Assembly (NCBI GenBank): GCA_023954195.1
Contig: JAMLIK010000002.1
Span: 124,001 to 188,000, forward strand
From: Xanthobacteraceae bacterium
GTDB lineage: Bacteria > Pseudomonadota > Alphaproteobacteria > Rhizobiales > Xanthobacteraceae
DNA length: 64,000 nucleotides
Direction of reading: 5' to 3'
The notes beneath the pieces were generated by a model. The model was not told the DNA's origin and did not search any database. It was given only the letters and a program-made list of their open reading frames with translations. Numbering within the stretch: the first letter of the stretch is position 1; each line of letters opens with the position of its first letter. Positions 10,501-17,886 of this stretch are shown here, one piece after another. Position numbers and translations under genes: made by a program.

Positions 10501-10587
10501 CCACAGCCACGCCGGCGCGGCGCTCGCGGCATGAACCGCCAGCCGGGCGTCGCGGAGCCCTCGCAACTGGAATTCCGTGTTGGTCAT
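7567..10587 (-). CDS. pdhS: PAS-domain sensor histidine kinase, PdhS / PleC-DivJ family
   Basis: Sensor kinase of 1006 residues. Parts in order are an atypical N-terminal region, Ala/Pro-rich linkers, PAS-like segments near residues 265-375, 515-560 and 640-760, a HisKA domain with the H-box RVSHEIRTPLNAIIGF (His785), and a HATPase domain (about 890-1000). The stretch after the H-box (GFADVMIDERFGPLG) and the size match PdhS of Brucella and its relatives, which act on the response regulator DivK and so on CtrA. The ATP-lid G2 box reads GVSLALTKAL where GLGL is expected, and the N-box is also altered, so kinase activity may be weak. I chose the ATG before TNTEFQLRGL. One codon run further upstream is possible. 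A near-CtrA motif lies about 70 bp upstream. Confidence 0.85.
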   Translation of the reverse strand: MTNTEFQLRGLRDARLAVHAASAAPAWLWTPDGARLLWANPVGIALLGAADGAALATLTFDPGDPQRRQIAGLAARLSPAAPPRLERLRGFGAPLGGFLTCVCTCLPLAEDERGILIVAAAPAGRAMPLAQRLRHLVETVAVPMAAFTPDGGLAGASATAQPLLDTDTLADADLARARDQALETGHAEATIAIGHLSLRRVGRGGDVGVIATIAPPASEPPAPAQAPPLEPAAEDEAATDDAITATAPDTPAASPIPDDIRPIRFVWQMDADGRFLLGSDDFIRSIGPRTAGEFGRPWREINAVLDLDPQGLVEKAMATRDTWSGVTLHWPVDDPGRRLPVELSGLPMFDRARAFVGYRGFGVCRDLARLAELTDGRRATPFHAHAAPPPIAADTDAAPASEPAPTPEAPLPAPTHPDTILDNVSDNVVETSRIVVPFRPASDAKSPVLTPVENNAFHELARQLSARLESEPAEADLAAAPVAAAAPDAAAAPDADHGVSLVAEPQPSSSRENHPDPRLLDLMPCGVLIFRLERLLHVNRALLGRLGFDSRAALDAAGGLDALSIDPPEAVAASLDEEGAAVTVTTQHPAVPPARARLAAITWEGEPALALILTDVATAASPEPIAAAPPPPESGQANAEELGAILDTMAEGVVMFDRDGRISVCNRSAEALFGRAGDDLARRNLAELFAPESESTVRDYFDSIANADAASVLDQGREVLGRVRDGGLLPLAITIGRTFPGSPNFFAVFRDLTQSKKDAAAQAAALRQSERAATAKADVLARVSHEIRTPLNAIIGFADVMIDERFGPLGHERYAEYLKDIRASGERVSAIVDEMLDLSRAETGKLDLAFGRHSLNDLLEQCVAVMQPRANRERIIIRTSLAHTLPNVVADARTLRQIALNLIGNSIRLANAGGQVIVSTALSDEGCVVLRVRDTGHGMNDNELAAAVEPFGAPMPDQTPGHVGVSLALTKALVEANRARFQIKSVPRSGTLIEVTFTEAAANVTA

Positions 10588-10654
10588 CGCCACGCCATCT
10601 TGGGGTCCGGATGTCAAGAAATTGCGCTCCGAGGGCGCGCTCGGGCGAACAGGC

Positions 10655-10669
10655 TTAATATTCGGTTAG
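10655..10669 (-). promoter_or_regulatory. Near-match CtrA box upstream of the pdhS-like kinase
   Basis: TTAA, seven bases, then TTAG (minus strand CTAA-N7-TTAA) lies about 70 bp before the kinase start. It differs by one base from the CtrA consensus TTAA-N7-TTAA. The match is visible, but binding is inferred. Confidence 0.4.
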
Positions 10670-10877
10670 TATCGCCTCAGGCCGCGATCCGGTCCACGGT
10701 TAGCTCGATCGGCGGCGGGTGAAAGCCGCAATAACGTTAATTCGGCGGGGTGTGTCGGCGGCGATTGCCCTTTTCCGCGGCCATCCCGGAAATCCCGGCC
10801 ATGGCGGACTTGCCAAACAGCGGCATTGCACCTAGTTTCCGCCCCGTTCGCGCCCCCGCTTGGCGGCGCGCCGGGAT

Positions 10878-10954
10878 GCAGTTGTAGCTCAGTTGGTTAG
10901 AGCGCCTGTCTGTGGAACAGGAGGTCGGTGGTTCGAGCCCACCCAACTGTACCA
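10878..10954 (+). tRNA. tRNA-His (GTG anticodon), CCA encoded
   Basis: A complete cloverleaf of 77 bases. The acceptor stem is GCAGTTG with CAACTGT, the anticodon arm has five pairs and the loop CTGTGGA (anticodon GTG at 10912-10914), the T-loop is GTTCGAGCC, and CCA is encoded at 10952-10954. The first acceptor pair is G1:U72, the discriminator is A73, and the base before G1 is T. The usual histidine marker, an extra G-1 opposite C73, is therefore absent. This matches the known exception in many alphaproteobacteria, whose histidyl-tRNA synthetase recognises other elements. A 12-bp direct repeat (AACGCAATCAAT) follows at 10962 and 10980. Confidence 0.96.
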
Positions 10955-11125
10955 GCAAACCAACGCAATCAATCAAGCTAACGCAATCAATGATGGATGC
11001 GGCACGTCGAGCGCGGGTCGGGGCGGGATTTTATCGGGTCGCCGTTTCCCGAGCGGCCAGCGGAAACGGCCGCCGGGCGGGCGGCCCTTGCCTGTCGCGC
11101 CGGCTGGGATGCCGTCAGGCGCGGG

Positions 11126-12328
11126 TTATCCGATCGCCTCGTCGGCGCGCAGTTGCGCGATCGCGGCATCGTCATAGCCGGCCTCGCGCAAAATCTGCTC
11201 GTTGTGCTCGCCCAGATCCGGAGGCTTGCGCGGCGCCGCCTTGTCGGCGCCGGTGACGAAGAACGGGCTGTTGATCGTCAGCATGGTGTCGCCCTCGAAC
11301 GGCAGCAGCACGTCGGTCTCGCGCATCTGCGGATCGTTCGCGACCTGATCCATCGTCGCCACCGCCTCGAACACCAGCCCGTTGGCCATGAACAGCGCGC
11401 GCCAGTCGGCGCTGTCGCGGGTGGCGAAGGCGGCGTCGAGTTCCGCGATCAGGGTCGTCGCGTTCTTCGAGCGGCCGGCCCTGTCGCTGAAACGGGAATC
11501 GGACGCCAGTTCCTCGCGGCCGAGGCATTTCGCCAGCACCGGCCAGTGCTTGTCTTCGTTGACCAGCGCCAGCAGCAGCCAGCCGCCGTCGCGGCAGCGG
11601 TAATAGCAGGACAGCGCGTTGTAACTCTGCTCGCGCGGCGGGCGTGGCAGGAACGTCGCGCCGCACAGCGCGGCCTGCGCCCAGACGCCGTTGGCCCAGA
11701 CGCCGTTGGCGATCAGCGACGAGCCGACATGGGCGCCGCGCCCGGTGCGTTCGCGCTGATAGAGCGCCAGCATGATCGCCGAGAACAGCGAGACCCCGGA
11801 GGGATGATCGCCCATGCCGCTCAAGGCGCGGGCGGGGGTGGCGCCGGCGTGCGGCACCACCTGATCCATCAGGCCGGAACGTGCCCAGTAGGCGGTGAGG
11901 TCGAAGCCCGGCTTGCTCGACTCCGCGCCGGTTTCGCCGTAGCCGGTGAAGGAGGCATAGATCAGCCGGTCGTTGAGCGCGGCGAGCGTTTCATAATCGG
12001 TCCGCAGTTTCTTGCGCACGCCGAGCGGCTGGTTGGTGATGAAGACGTCCGCCTGCTTGACCAGGGTATGCAGCACGTTCTGGCCGGCGGGCGAGGCAAG
12101 GTTGAGCGCCAGGCCGCGCTTGCTGCGATTATCCAACAGCCAGGGATAATTGTGCTCGGACGTCGGCATGCCCCGGGCGTGTGCGACATGGCGATAGGCG
12201 TCGCCGGTGCCGGGCGGCTCGATCTTGATGACGTCGGCGCCGAAGTCGGCCATCACCGTGCCGGCGATCGCGGCGGCGATGAAGCTGCCGCAATCGATCA
12301 CTTTCAAACCATCGAGAATCGCGGTCAT
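11126..12328 (-). CDS. CaiB/BaiF family (class III) CoA-transferase
   Basis: A 400-residue class III CoA-transferase, which moves CoA between carboxylic acids through an aspartyl-CoA intermediate. Family marks are the N-terminal block LDGLKVIDCGSFIAAAIAG, the segment GADVIKIEPPGTGDAYR near residues 30-46, and the presumed catalytic aspartate in PGFDLTAYWARSGLM (about Asp143). I chose the ATG before TAILDGLKVID, preceded by GGGAGGGATG. It lies 34 bases after the dehydrogenase gene and probably shares its transcript. The substrate cannot be read. Neighbours suggest a short-chain hydroxy or keto acid, or a carnitine-like compound. Confidence 0.9.
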   Translation of the reverse strand: MTAILDGLKVIDCGSFIAAAIAGTVMADFGADVIKIEPPGTGDAYRHVAHARGMPTSEHNYPWLLDNRSKRGLALNLASPAGQNVLHTLVKQADVFITNQPLGVRKKLRTDYETLAALNDRLIYASFTGYGETGAESSKPGFDLTAYWARSGLMDQVVPHAGATPARALSGMGDHPSGVSLFSAIMLALYQRERTGRGAHVGSSLIANGVWANGVWAQAALCGATFLPRPPREQSYNALSCYYRCRDGGWLLLALVNEDKHWPVLAKCLGREELASDSRFSDRAGRSKNATTLIAELDAAFATRDSADWRALFMANGLVFEAVATMDQVANDPQMRETDVLLPFEGDTMLTINSPFFVTGADKAAPRKPPDLGEHNEQILREAGYDDAAIAQLRADEAIG

Positions 12329-12362
12329 GTCATCCCTCCCTGAATTGCGGTGTCCGGCGCGA

Positions 12363-13340
12363 TCATGACGGCTTCGCGGCCGCGTCGAGTTGCGCCAGCG
12401 CGTGCAGGATCGCCAGTTGGGAATCGTCGCGCTTGCGTTCCATCTGCGGGATCGGCGTCTTGCCGAACGAGGCGGCGGCCTGATCGATGATGACCCGCTG
12501 CAACTTCTCGTCGAGTTCGACTTGCGGGATGATCTTGAACGCCGCCGCCATGTTCTTGCCGAGGTGCTGGAAGAACGACTCCAGCCCCTTCGGCCCGCCG
12601 CCCATGTGGAACGAACTGAACGGCCCGTTGACGGCCCAGCGCAGCCCGATCGAACTGGTGACGATGTCGTCCAGCTCATCGACGGTGACCACGCCTTCCT
12701 GCACCAGGTAACACGCCTCGCGCATGATCGAGCGTTGCAGCCGGTTGGCGACGAAACCCTGGATTTCCTTCTTCAGCACCCGCGGCACCTTGCCGAGCGC
12801 CGCGTAGAACGCGACCGCGTCGGCGGTGGCGTCCGGCGAGGTGCGCTCGCCGGGCACCACCTCGACCAGCGGAATGAGATGCGGCGGGTTGAACGGATGG
12901 CCGATCAGCAGCCGGCTGGCGTCCTTCATCAGCGTGCCTTGCTCGGTCGCCGGCCGCGCCGAACTCGATGACAGCAGCAGCGCATGCGCGGGCAGCGCCG
13001 GCTCGACGCGCGCCCACAATTTCTGCTTCCACTCCGGGTTCTCCGGCCCGTTCTCCTGAATCAGGTCGGCGCCGGCGACGGCGCGTTCAAGGTCGGCCTC
13101 GAAGCGCAGATTTTTCTCCAGCCCCTCGCTGGGCAGGCCGAGCGCCTTCAAGGTCGGGGCGGCCTTGGCCAGCATGGTGCGAACGACGTCCTCGATATTC
13201 GGCTGCGGATCGTTGACGACGACGTTGAGGCCGTGCGCCAGGAACAGCGCCGTCCACGATGCGCCGATCACGCCGGCGCCGATCACGCAGGTGTTGCGAT
13301 AGCGGTCGAGCACCGCCGAATGGTTCTCTCCTGACGACAT
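12363..13340 (-). CDS. 3-hydroxyacyl-CoA dehydrogenase family protein (L-carnitine dehydrogenase / lambda-crystallin type)
   Basis: NAD-dependent oxidoreductase of 325 residues. The Rossmann motif GAGVIG is at residues 21-26, an acidic NAD-selecting residue at Asp44 (VVVNDP), the conserved SSSS at 124-127, and the catalytic His148 and Glu160 in HPFNPPHLIPLVE. The C-terminal GLRWAVNGPFSSFHMGGG block resembles the L-carnitine dehydrogenase / L-gulonate dehydrogenase branch more than classic 3-hydroxybutyryl-CoA dehydrogenase. It would oxidise a 3-hydroxy acid or its CoA ester to the 3-keto form. That fits the class III CoA-transferase just downstream and the acetoacetate decarboxylase just upstream. 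Confidence 0.87.
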   Translation of the reverse strand: MSSGENHSAVLDRYRNTCVIGAGVIGASWTALFLAHGLNVVVNDPQPNIEDVVRTMLAKAAPTLKALGLPSEGLEKNLRFEADLERAVAGADLIQENGPENPEWKQKLWARVEPALPAHALLLSSSSARPATEQGTLMKDASRLLIGHPFNPPHLIPLVEVVPGERTSPDATADAVAFYAALGKVPRVLKKEIQGFVANRLQRSIMREACYLVQEGVVTVDELDDIVTSSIGLRWAVNGPFSSFHMGGGPKGLESFFQHLGKNMAAAFKIIPQVELDEKLQRVIIDQAAASFGKTPIPQMERKRDDSQLAILHALAQLDAAAKPS

Positions 13341-13396
13341 GGCTTTCTCCCTCCGCTGGGCGTGACGACGTGCTGATGGTGCGGCTCGATTCGGAT

Positions 13397-13479
13397 CGTT
13401 GTTGCGAGCAGCGTCAGCGACGATGCAATCCGGCTGTTGCTTGTGCTTCCTGGATTGCCTTGCTTCTCTCGCAATGACG
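13397..13479. repeat. Palindromic repeat, family B (degenerate left arm)
   Basis: CGTTGTTGCGAGC and ATGCAATCCGG on the left face CTGGATTGC and CTCGCAATGACG on the right. It is the same palindrome as at 54150-54232, with decay in the left arm. It occupies most of the 162-bp gap between the dehydrogenase and the decarboxylase. Confidence 0.65.
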
Positions 13480-13502
13480 ATTCGGCAAGGATCGATCCCG
13501 TG

Positions 13503-14261
13503 CTAACCGGTATTGGCGAGGTAATCGTAGCAGCGCTTGGCGCGCGCCAGCGTCAGGTCGGTCAGAATGTGACTGGCCGCGACCACCTCGCGGACCGGAA
13601 AGTCCGCCATCGGCGCCAGCGCGTGCGCGAACAGTTCCAGCCGCGCCGGGCCGGTCCACGCCCCCTTGACGGTGATGTCCTTGATCTCGGTGCGCAGCAA
13701 TTCGCAGATGCGCGGTTCGCCCGCCGGTTTCGGGCTGTCATAGGTCCACAGGATCTTCAGCATGAAGGTCGGAACGCAAATCTCCTGCCGGGCGACGTCG
13801 AGATCCATGGCGCGATGCTTGTAGCCCATGGTGGCGGTGGCCACGCGCAGGGTGCCGTAGTCCAGCGTGCCGACGAGCGTGTCGGAATCGACATAGAGCC
13901 GCGGCTTGCCGATCACCTTCGGATAGGCGCTGATCTCGCGGCCCGATGCCAGCGCCGGCAGGTTGTCGAGATACATCGCATGCAGGTATTCGCCTTTTTC
14001 CTCCCCGAGCCGCACCTGGATGGCTTGTCCGCATTCGGTGTAGTCGCCGAGTCCCGAGACATCGGGCATTCGCATGATTTCCCAGCGCACCAGCGGATCG
14101 TCGATTTCGAGAGGCTCGGGAACGACGGCGCGCAAGGCTTCGATATCGGTTCGATAGAGGATGTTGAGATATTCCCGGTTGGTGAACCGGAATGGCCCGC
14201 GTGGAAAGGCCGGCGCTCCGATCGGAGTGGTGAGCTGCCTGAGCACATCCTTCTGCTTCAT
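13503..14261 (-). CDS. adc: Acetoacetate decarboxylase
   Basis: A 252-residue acetoacetate decarboxylase (acetoacetate to acetone and CO2), close along its whole length to the clostridial enzyme as I recall it. Shared blocks include SPAFPRGP-like APAFPRGPFRF, VVPEPLEIDDPLVRWEIM, YLDNLPALASGREISAYPK and DSDTLVGTLDYGTLRVATAT. The Schiff-base lysine is Lys115 in AYPK. The clostridial neighbour Lys116 is Val116 here. I chose the ATG before KQKDVLRQL because it has a strong GGGGGGAT site and matches the family N-terminus. The enzyme is the natural partner of enzymes that yield acetoacetate. It heads the minus-strand set and faces the AraC regulators across a 732-bp gap. Confidence 0.93.
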   Translation of the reverse strand: MKQKDVLRQLTTPIGAPAFPRGPFRFTNREYLNILYRTDIEALRAVVPEPLEIDDPLVRWEIMRMPDVSGLGDYTECGQAIQVRLGEEKGEYLHAMYLDNLPALASGREISAYPKVIGKPRLYVDSDTLVGTLDYGTLRVATATMGYKHRAMDLDVARQEICVPTFMLKILWTYDSPKPAGEPRICELLRTEIKDITVKGAWTGPARLELFAHALAPMADFPVREVVAASHILTDLTLARAKRCYDYLANTG

Positions 14262-14993
14262 CGGATCCCCCCGAAATACGTTGTTAATTGTTAATTCCGC
14301 CCGAGCGGGCGCCGACGTGTCGCCCGCCGATATCGCCTCGCGGGGTTGACAGGATATCGAACCCGGATCGCTCCGAAAGGTGCGGCTAGGCACCTCATCA
14401 GGTGACTTGAGGACGAAATGTCGCGGCGATAAATCGGGAAGTCAAGCTATCGTGATCGATTCACACCCCAGCTTCGCGACGTGCTGCGGTGCATTCGGAT
14501 CCCGGTTCAAACGCGATCGGGCGCGGGCACGTTGGTCGTTTCGAACAAAAGGATTTGGGGGAGGGACCAAGAACGACAGGCATCTTGCCGTCTGTTCGAA
14601 AGGTTTGTCTGCCCGGTCGTATCGCCTGCTCCATCGTGATGACGCACGGCGAACGCACGCGTTCGCGCCGCATTCACCACGCGCGGTCCTTGTCCGCCGT
14701 TCGCGAACGTCATCGTGAACGGCGATTTGCAATCGCCGGACCGCCGATCGCCTTCAATATCCGCGCCCTCGGATCATCAAGGAGGGGTTCCGGACGTCAA
14801 GTCCATTTTCGCATCGGGATGATTGCATTCGTTGCGGGATCATGATTACCCTTTGCGAAAATATCGATCGGGTGGATTCGGGCTTAGAGCCTTTCCGTTT
14901 CGAATGACACGAGAAGCGGGGCTCCATCTTAGCGTTTCGGCGCGTTTTCCTCGCGCGAACCGGCCCCGCTTTGCTCGAAAACGCTGAAGGCGC
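14262..14993. other. 732-bp non-coding region between adc and the first AraC regulator
   Basis: I find no convincing gene here. Open frames at about 14380-14845 have no ribosome site or recognisable content. Visible elements are an AATTGTTAATT stretch just upstream of adc, a CACCT-CATC-AGGTG palindrome (14391-14404), an 8-bp-stem hairpin CGGCGATT/AATCGCCG (14721-14739), and an AAAGGTGC core at about 14376 that is the reverse complement of the motif repeated near the second AraC gene. Bases 14938-14985 resemble 16165-16213 upstream of that second gene. The region must hold the promoters for both directions. Confidence 0.5.
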
Positions 14994-16085
14994 ATGGAGG
15001 GCGCGATGGCCGTGATGGACAAGGCGCGTCAGCTGGCCGGTGAAGGTTCAGCGCACAAGTCGCCGCCGAACTTCGAGCAGCGGATTTATTCACCGCACAC
15101 CATCGCGGCGGTGGCCGCCGAACTTGAGGGACAGGGCATCGCGCCGGACGCGTTGCTGGAAGGCACCGGCCTGACCGGACCGCAACTGAACCGCCACACG
15201 ACAAAAATCTCCTATCGGCAGCTTGATAAAATTATCCGCAATGCGATCAATCTGTCGAACGATCCGACCATGGCGTTGCGCGCCGGTCTGCGCATGCACG
15301 TCACCGCCTACGGAATGTACGGTTATGCCTTGCTGAGCAGCGCGACCCATGCCGAGGCGCGCGATTTCGCGGCGAAGTATATCCGGGTGGTCGGCCCGTT
15401 CTGCGATTTTTCGATTTCCTCCGCCGATGCCACCGTGACCGTGGCCTTCGATCCGCTGCATTGGCCCAATCCGACCGACAACATCCACCGCTTCGCCATC
15501 GAGTTCGCTCTCGCGGCTCATCTGACCGCAACCAAGGATCGTGTCGGGCCGCATTTCGCGTTTTCGCGCGTGCTTCTCGATTACGCGCCGCCACCCTACG
15601 CCGACATCTACGAGCGGATCTTCGGTTGTCCGATTTTATTCCGGCAGACGGGGTGCTGCTACGAACACGAACGCGACGATCACGCGGTGGAGCTTGCCGA
15701 TCCGCGCACCCATGCGATGGCGCGGGAGATGTGCGAGCAGTTGCTGGAAGAAATCAATCGCGCCGGCGGTGTCGCCGCGGATATCCGGCGGATTCTGATC
15801 GAGCAGCCCGGCCGCTATCCGAGCATCGAGACGATCGCCGAGAAGCTGGAGATGTATCCGCGCGCGCTGCGGCGCAAGCTTGAAGCGGAGGGGACCTCCT
15901 ATCGCGATCTTCTGGCCGGAGTGCGCATGCGACTGGCCATCGAGTATTTGCGCAAGACGCAAATGACCAACGAGGAAATCGCCGGACACCTCGGCTATAG
16001 CGACGCGGCCAATTTTCGCCATGCGTTCATCCGGTGGACCGGCAAGAGCCCGTCCGATTTCCGCAACGCAACACAAGCGCCGTAG
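14994..16085 (+). CDS. AraC family transcriptional regulator, copy 1
   Basis: A 363-residue regulator of the OruR/ArgR-like AraC group. An N-terminal ligand-binding domain (about 30-225, with the block YGMYGYALLSSATHAEA) precedes a C-terminal double helix-turn-helix (about 265-355, ending LGYSDAANFRHAFIRWTG). Members usually activate nearby catabolic or lipid genes on binding a small carbon compound. Either the first ATG or the one four codons later (MAVMDK) could be the start. Copy 2 follows after 401 bp and shares blocks throughout, so the pair is a tandem duplication. It lies between the divergent adc set and the acyl-CoA ligase set and is the likely regulator of one or both. Confidence 0.9.
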   Translation: MEGAMAVMDKARQLAGEGSAHKSPPNFEQRIYSPHTIAAVAAELEGQGIAPDALLEGTGLTGPQLNRHTTKISYRQLDKIIRNAINLSNDPTMALRAGLRMHVTAYGMYGYALLSSATHAEARDFAAKYIRVVGPFCDFSISSADATVTVAFDPLHWPNPTDNIHRFAIEFALAAHLTATKDRVGPHFAFSRVLLDYAPPPYADIYERIFGCPILFRQTGCCYEHERDDHAVELADPRTHAMAREMCEQLLEEINRAGGVAADIRRILIEQPGRYPSIETIAEKLEMYPRALRRKLEAEGTSYRDLLAGVRMRLAIEYLRKTQMTNEEIAGHLGYSDAANFRHAFIRWTGKSPSDFRNATQAP

Positions 16086-16486
16086 TCCGCTGGCGGTGGC
16101 CGGCGCGGTCCGCCCGCTCCATAGTCTTTCGCCGTTCCAAGGGAGCGGCGAGAACTCTGGATTTTTGTTTCGAGGCGTTTTTCCCGCGCGAGCCGGATTC
16201 TCCTTCGCTCGAAAACCCGCCGGGTTGGACGCAATTCACCAGAAGTCTGGCTCAATTGCACCTTTTCGATCGAAACGAACGCGGTACGTTGCATTCGTTC
16301 TCAGCGTACTCCTCCCCCCAAACTCGACCGCTGGCGATGCCAGCGGTCTTTCTTTGGAGTGATAAGGTCCGCGCGGCGCTGTCGCCGCGTCGCGGGTTCA
16401 GCGAGACGCCGACAGGCTGTCCTAAATTCACCTGAAGAACGGCTGGATCGCACCTTCCGCGCCGAAACGCATGTCCATAGGCTCAC
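16086..16486. other. 401-bp non-coding region between the tandem AraC genes
   Basis: No gene is supported. The segment 16165-16213 resembles the sequence just before copy 1 (TTTTCCCGCGCGAGCCGG and GCTCGAAAAC blocks), so the duplication included upstream DNA. A block reading AATTCACCAGAAG ... CAATTGCACCTTTT (16232-16266) is echoed more weakly at 16428-16462 and again after copy 2. Confidence 0.5.
16253..16266 (+). promoter_or_regulatory. Candidate AraC operator CAATTGCACCTTTT, copy 1
   Basis: A 14-base word that recurs exactly at 17656-17669 before the acyl-CoA ligase, with a weaker copy at 16449-16462. Exact recurrence in two intergenic regions flanking an AraC gene suggests a binding site. 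Binding is inferred. Confidence 0.4.
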
Positions 16487-17641
16487 ATGCGGGTTCGCGA
16501 TCCGGACACCGACATCGTGCCGCCCGCCGCTGCGATCAACGACGCTGGAACACTGAACATGTATCGGCCGACCCCCAATCTCATGCAGCGTGTCCACCTG
16601 ATTCCGCGGATCGCTGCGGTCGTGGAAGTTCTTGAGGAGGAGGGCATCGGCGCCTCGCGCGCGCTGGCGGACACCGGCCTCGACCAAGCCGATCTGCGGT
16701 CGCCTGACACGCGCGTCTCCTATCGGCAGGTGGAGGCCGTATTTCGCAATGCGACGCGGCTGACGAAGGACCCCACGATCCCCTTCCGCGCCGGACAGCG
16801 CATGAATGTCTGTGCCTACGGCATGTTCGGCTATGCGTTGTTGAGCAGCCCGACCCGCACCGAAGGGATCAAGCTGGCCGTCAAGTACAGCCGCCGCCTC
16901 GGCATGGTGGTGGACGTCGCGTTCTCGCGCGATGACGACACCGCGACCTATATCCTGACCCCGTTGCTGTCGCGCAATTCGCCCAAGGACGTCTATCGAT
17001 TTGCGCTGGAGTTCGCCTTCGCGACCTGTCTGACGTTCAGCACCGATGTCTATGGTCCGCTATTCAAGTTTTCATGCCTGCGCGCGAGCTATCCCGCGCC
17101 GCCGCATGTCGATCTTTACCAGTCGTTCTTCGGTTGTCCGGTTCTGTTCGGGCAGGCCGGCAACGAGATGGAGTTCGACGCGGGCTGGGTCGATCATCCC
17201 ATGGTTCGATCCGATCCCGCCGCCACCGCCCTGGCCGCCGACATGTGCGAGCCGCTGCTTGACGACGTCAATCGCGGCGGCGGGATCGCGGCCGACCTGC
17301 GTCGCGCGATGATCGCGCGGCCGGGCTGGTTTCCGAGCATCGAAGCCATGGCCGCCGAGATGTCCGTGCATCCGCGCACGCTGCGCCGCAAACTCGAGGC
17401 GGAGCAGATCACTTACCGGCAGGTGATCGCCGAGGTGCGGATGAAACTGGCGATCGAGTATCTGCGCAGCACCGAGATGACCAATCAGGAAATCGCCGCC
17501 CGGCTGGACTACAGCGACGCCGCGAACTTCCGTCATGCGTTCACGCGCTGGACGCGCAAGAGCCCGTCGGCCTTCCGCCAGCAACAGGAGCAAGAGCACA
17601 TGGCTGTTGCAGCGCACACAGCATTTTTTGTCCCCAAATAA
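16487..17641 (+). CDS. AraC family transcriptional regulator, copy 2
   Basis: Paralogue of the preceding gene, 384 residues. It has the same ligand-binding domain (block YGMFGYALLSSPTRTEG) and C-terminal double HTH (SVHPRTLRRKLEAEQITYRQ and LDYSDAANFRHAFTRWTRK). The N-terminus is uncertain: the first ATG gives MRVRDPD, while a later ATG at 16559 (MYRPTPN) matches better where copy 1 becomes similar. A 15-20 residue extension beyond the HTH is rich in Gln and Glu. It lies 245 bp upstream of the acyl-CoA ligase in the same direction, and a repeated 14-bp motif flanks it on both sides. Confidence 0.9.
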   Translation: MRVRDPDTDIVPPAAAINDAGTLNMYRPTPNLMQRVHLIPRIAAVVEVLEEEGIGASRALADTGLDQADLRSPDTRVSYRQVEAVFRNATRLTKDPTIPFRAGQRMNVCAYGMFGYALLSSPTRTEGIKLAVKYSRRLGMVVDVAFSRDDDTATYILTPLLSRNSPKDVYRFALEFAFATCLTFSTDVYGPLFKFSCLRASYPAPPHVDLYQSFFGCPVLFGQAGNEMEFDAGWVDHPMVRSDPAATALAADMCEPLLDDVNRGGGIAADLRRAMIARPGWFPSIEAMAAEMSVHPRTLRRKLEAEQITYRQVIAEVRMKLAIEYLRSTEMTNQEIAARLDYSDAANFRHAFTRWTRKSPSAFRQQQEQEHMAVAAHTAFFVPK

Positions 17642-17655
17642 CCGCCGCGAGGGGC

Positions 17656-17669
17656 CAATTGCACCTTTT
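17656..17669 (+). promoter_or_regulatory. Candidate AraC operator CAATTGCACCTTTT, copy 2
   Basis: Exact second copy of the 14-base word at 16253-16266, placed about 218 bp before the acyl-CoA ligase start. It is a plausible activator site for one of the two AraC regulators. Confidence 0.4.
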
Positions 17670-17886
17670 AGTCTTTTGCCTGCCCGCTAGCGTTTCGTTA
17701 CATTACATTGCGGATGGCAATGCGGATCATGTGCATCAAGGTCGGGGAAGTTCCGACATCATGCGTCTGGGCGCGCGGCTAGCTGACGATGCCCGCGCCC
17801 TCGTCACGGCGCGGACGCCCTCGGTGGGCGCGGACTGATTGCGATTTTAAAACAGAAGCAGACGAATAGAGGCGGGAGGAAAGCAA

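Noticed and set aside
8029-10722. An 897-codon plus-strand frame opposite the histidine kinase
   Set aside because: Long antisense frames are common in GC-rich genes. Its composition is almost all Arg, Gly and Ala, while the minus strand encodes clear PAS, HisKA and HATPase motifs.
10737-10976. A 79-codon minus-strand frame across the tRNA region
   Set aside because: Its most protein-like part is simply the antisense of the tRNA-His gene, a well-known source of false proteins. It has no ribosome site.
10955-11125. A tRNA-linked integration site after tRNA-His
   Set aside because: A 12-bp direct repeat follows the tRNA, but there is no integrase and no copy of the tRNA 3' end nearby.
14380-14845. 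Two overlapping frames of 112 and 118 codons in the adc-araC gap
   Set aside because: Neither has a ribosome site or a recognisable domain. The composition is Arg/Ser-rich and the region contains palindromes, so non-coding is more likely.
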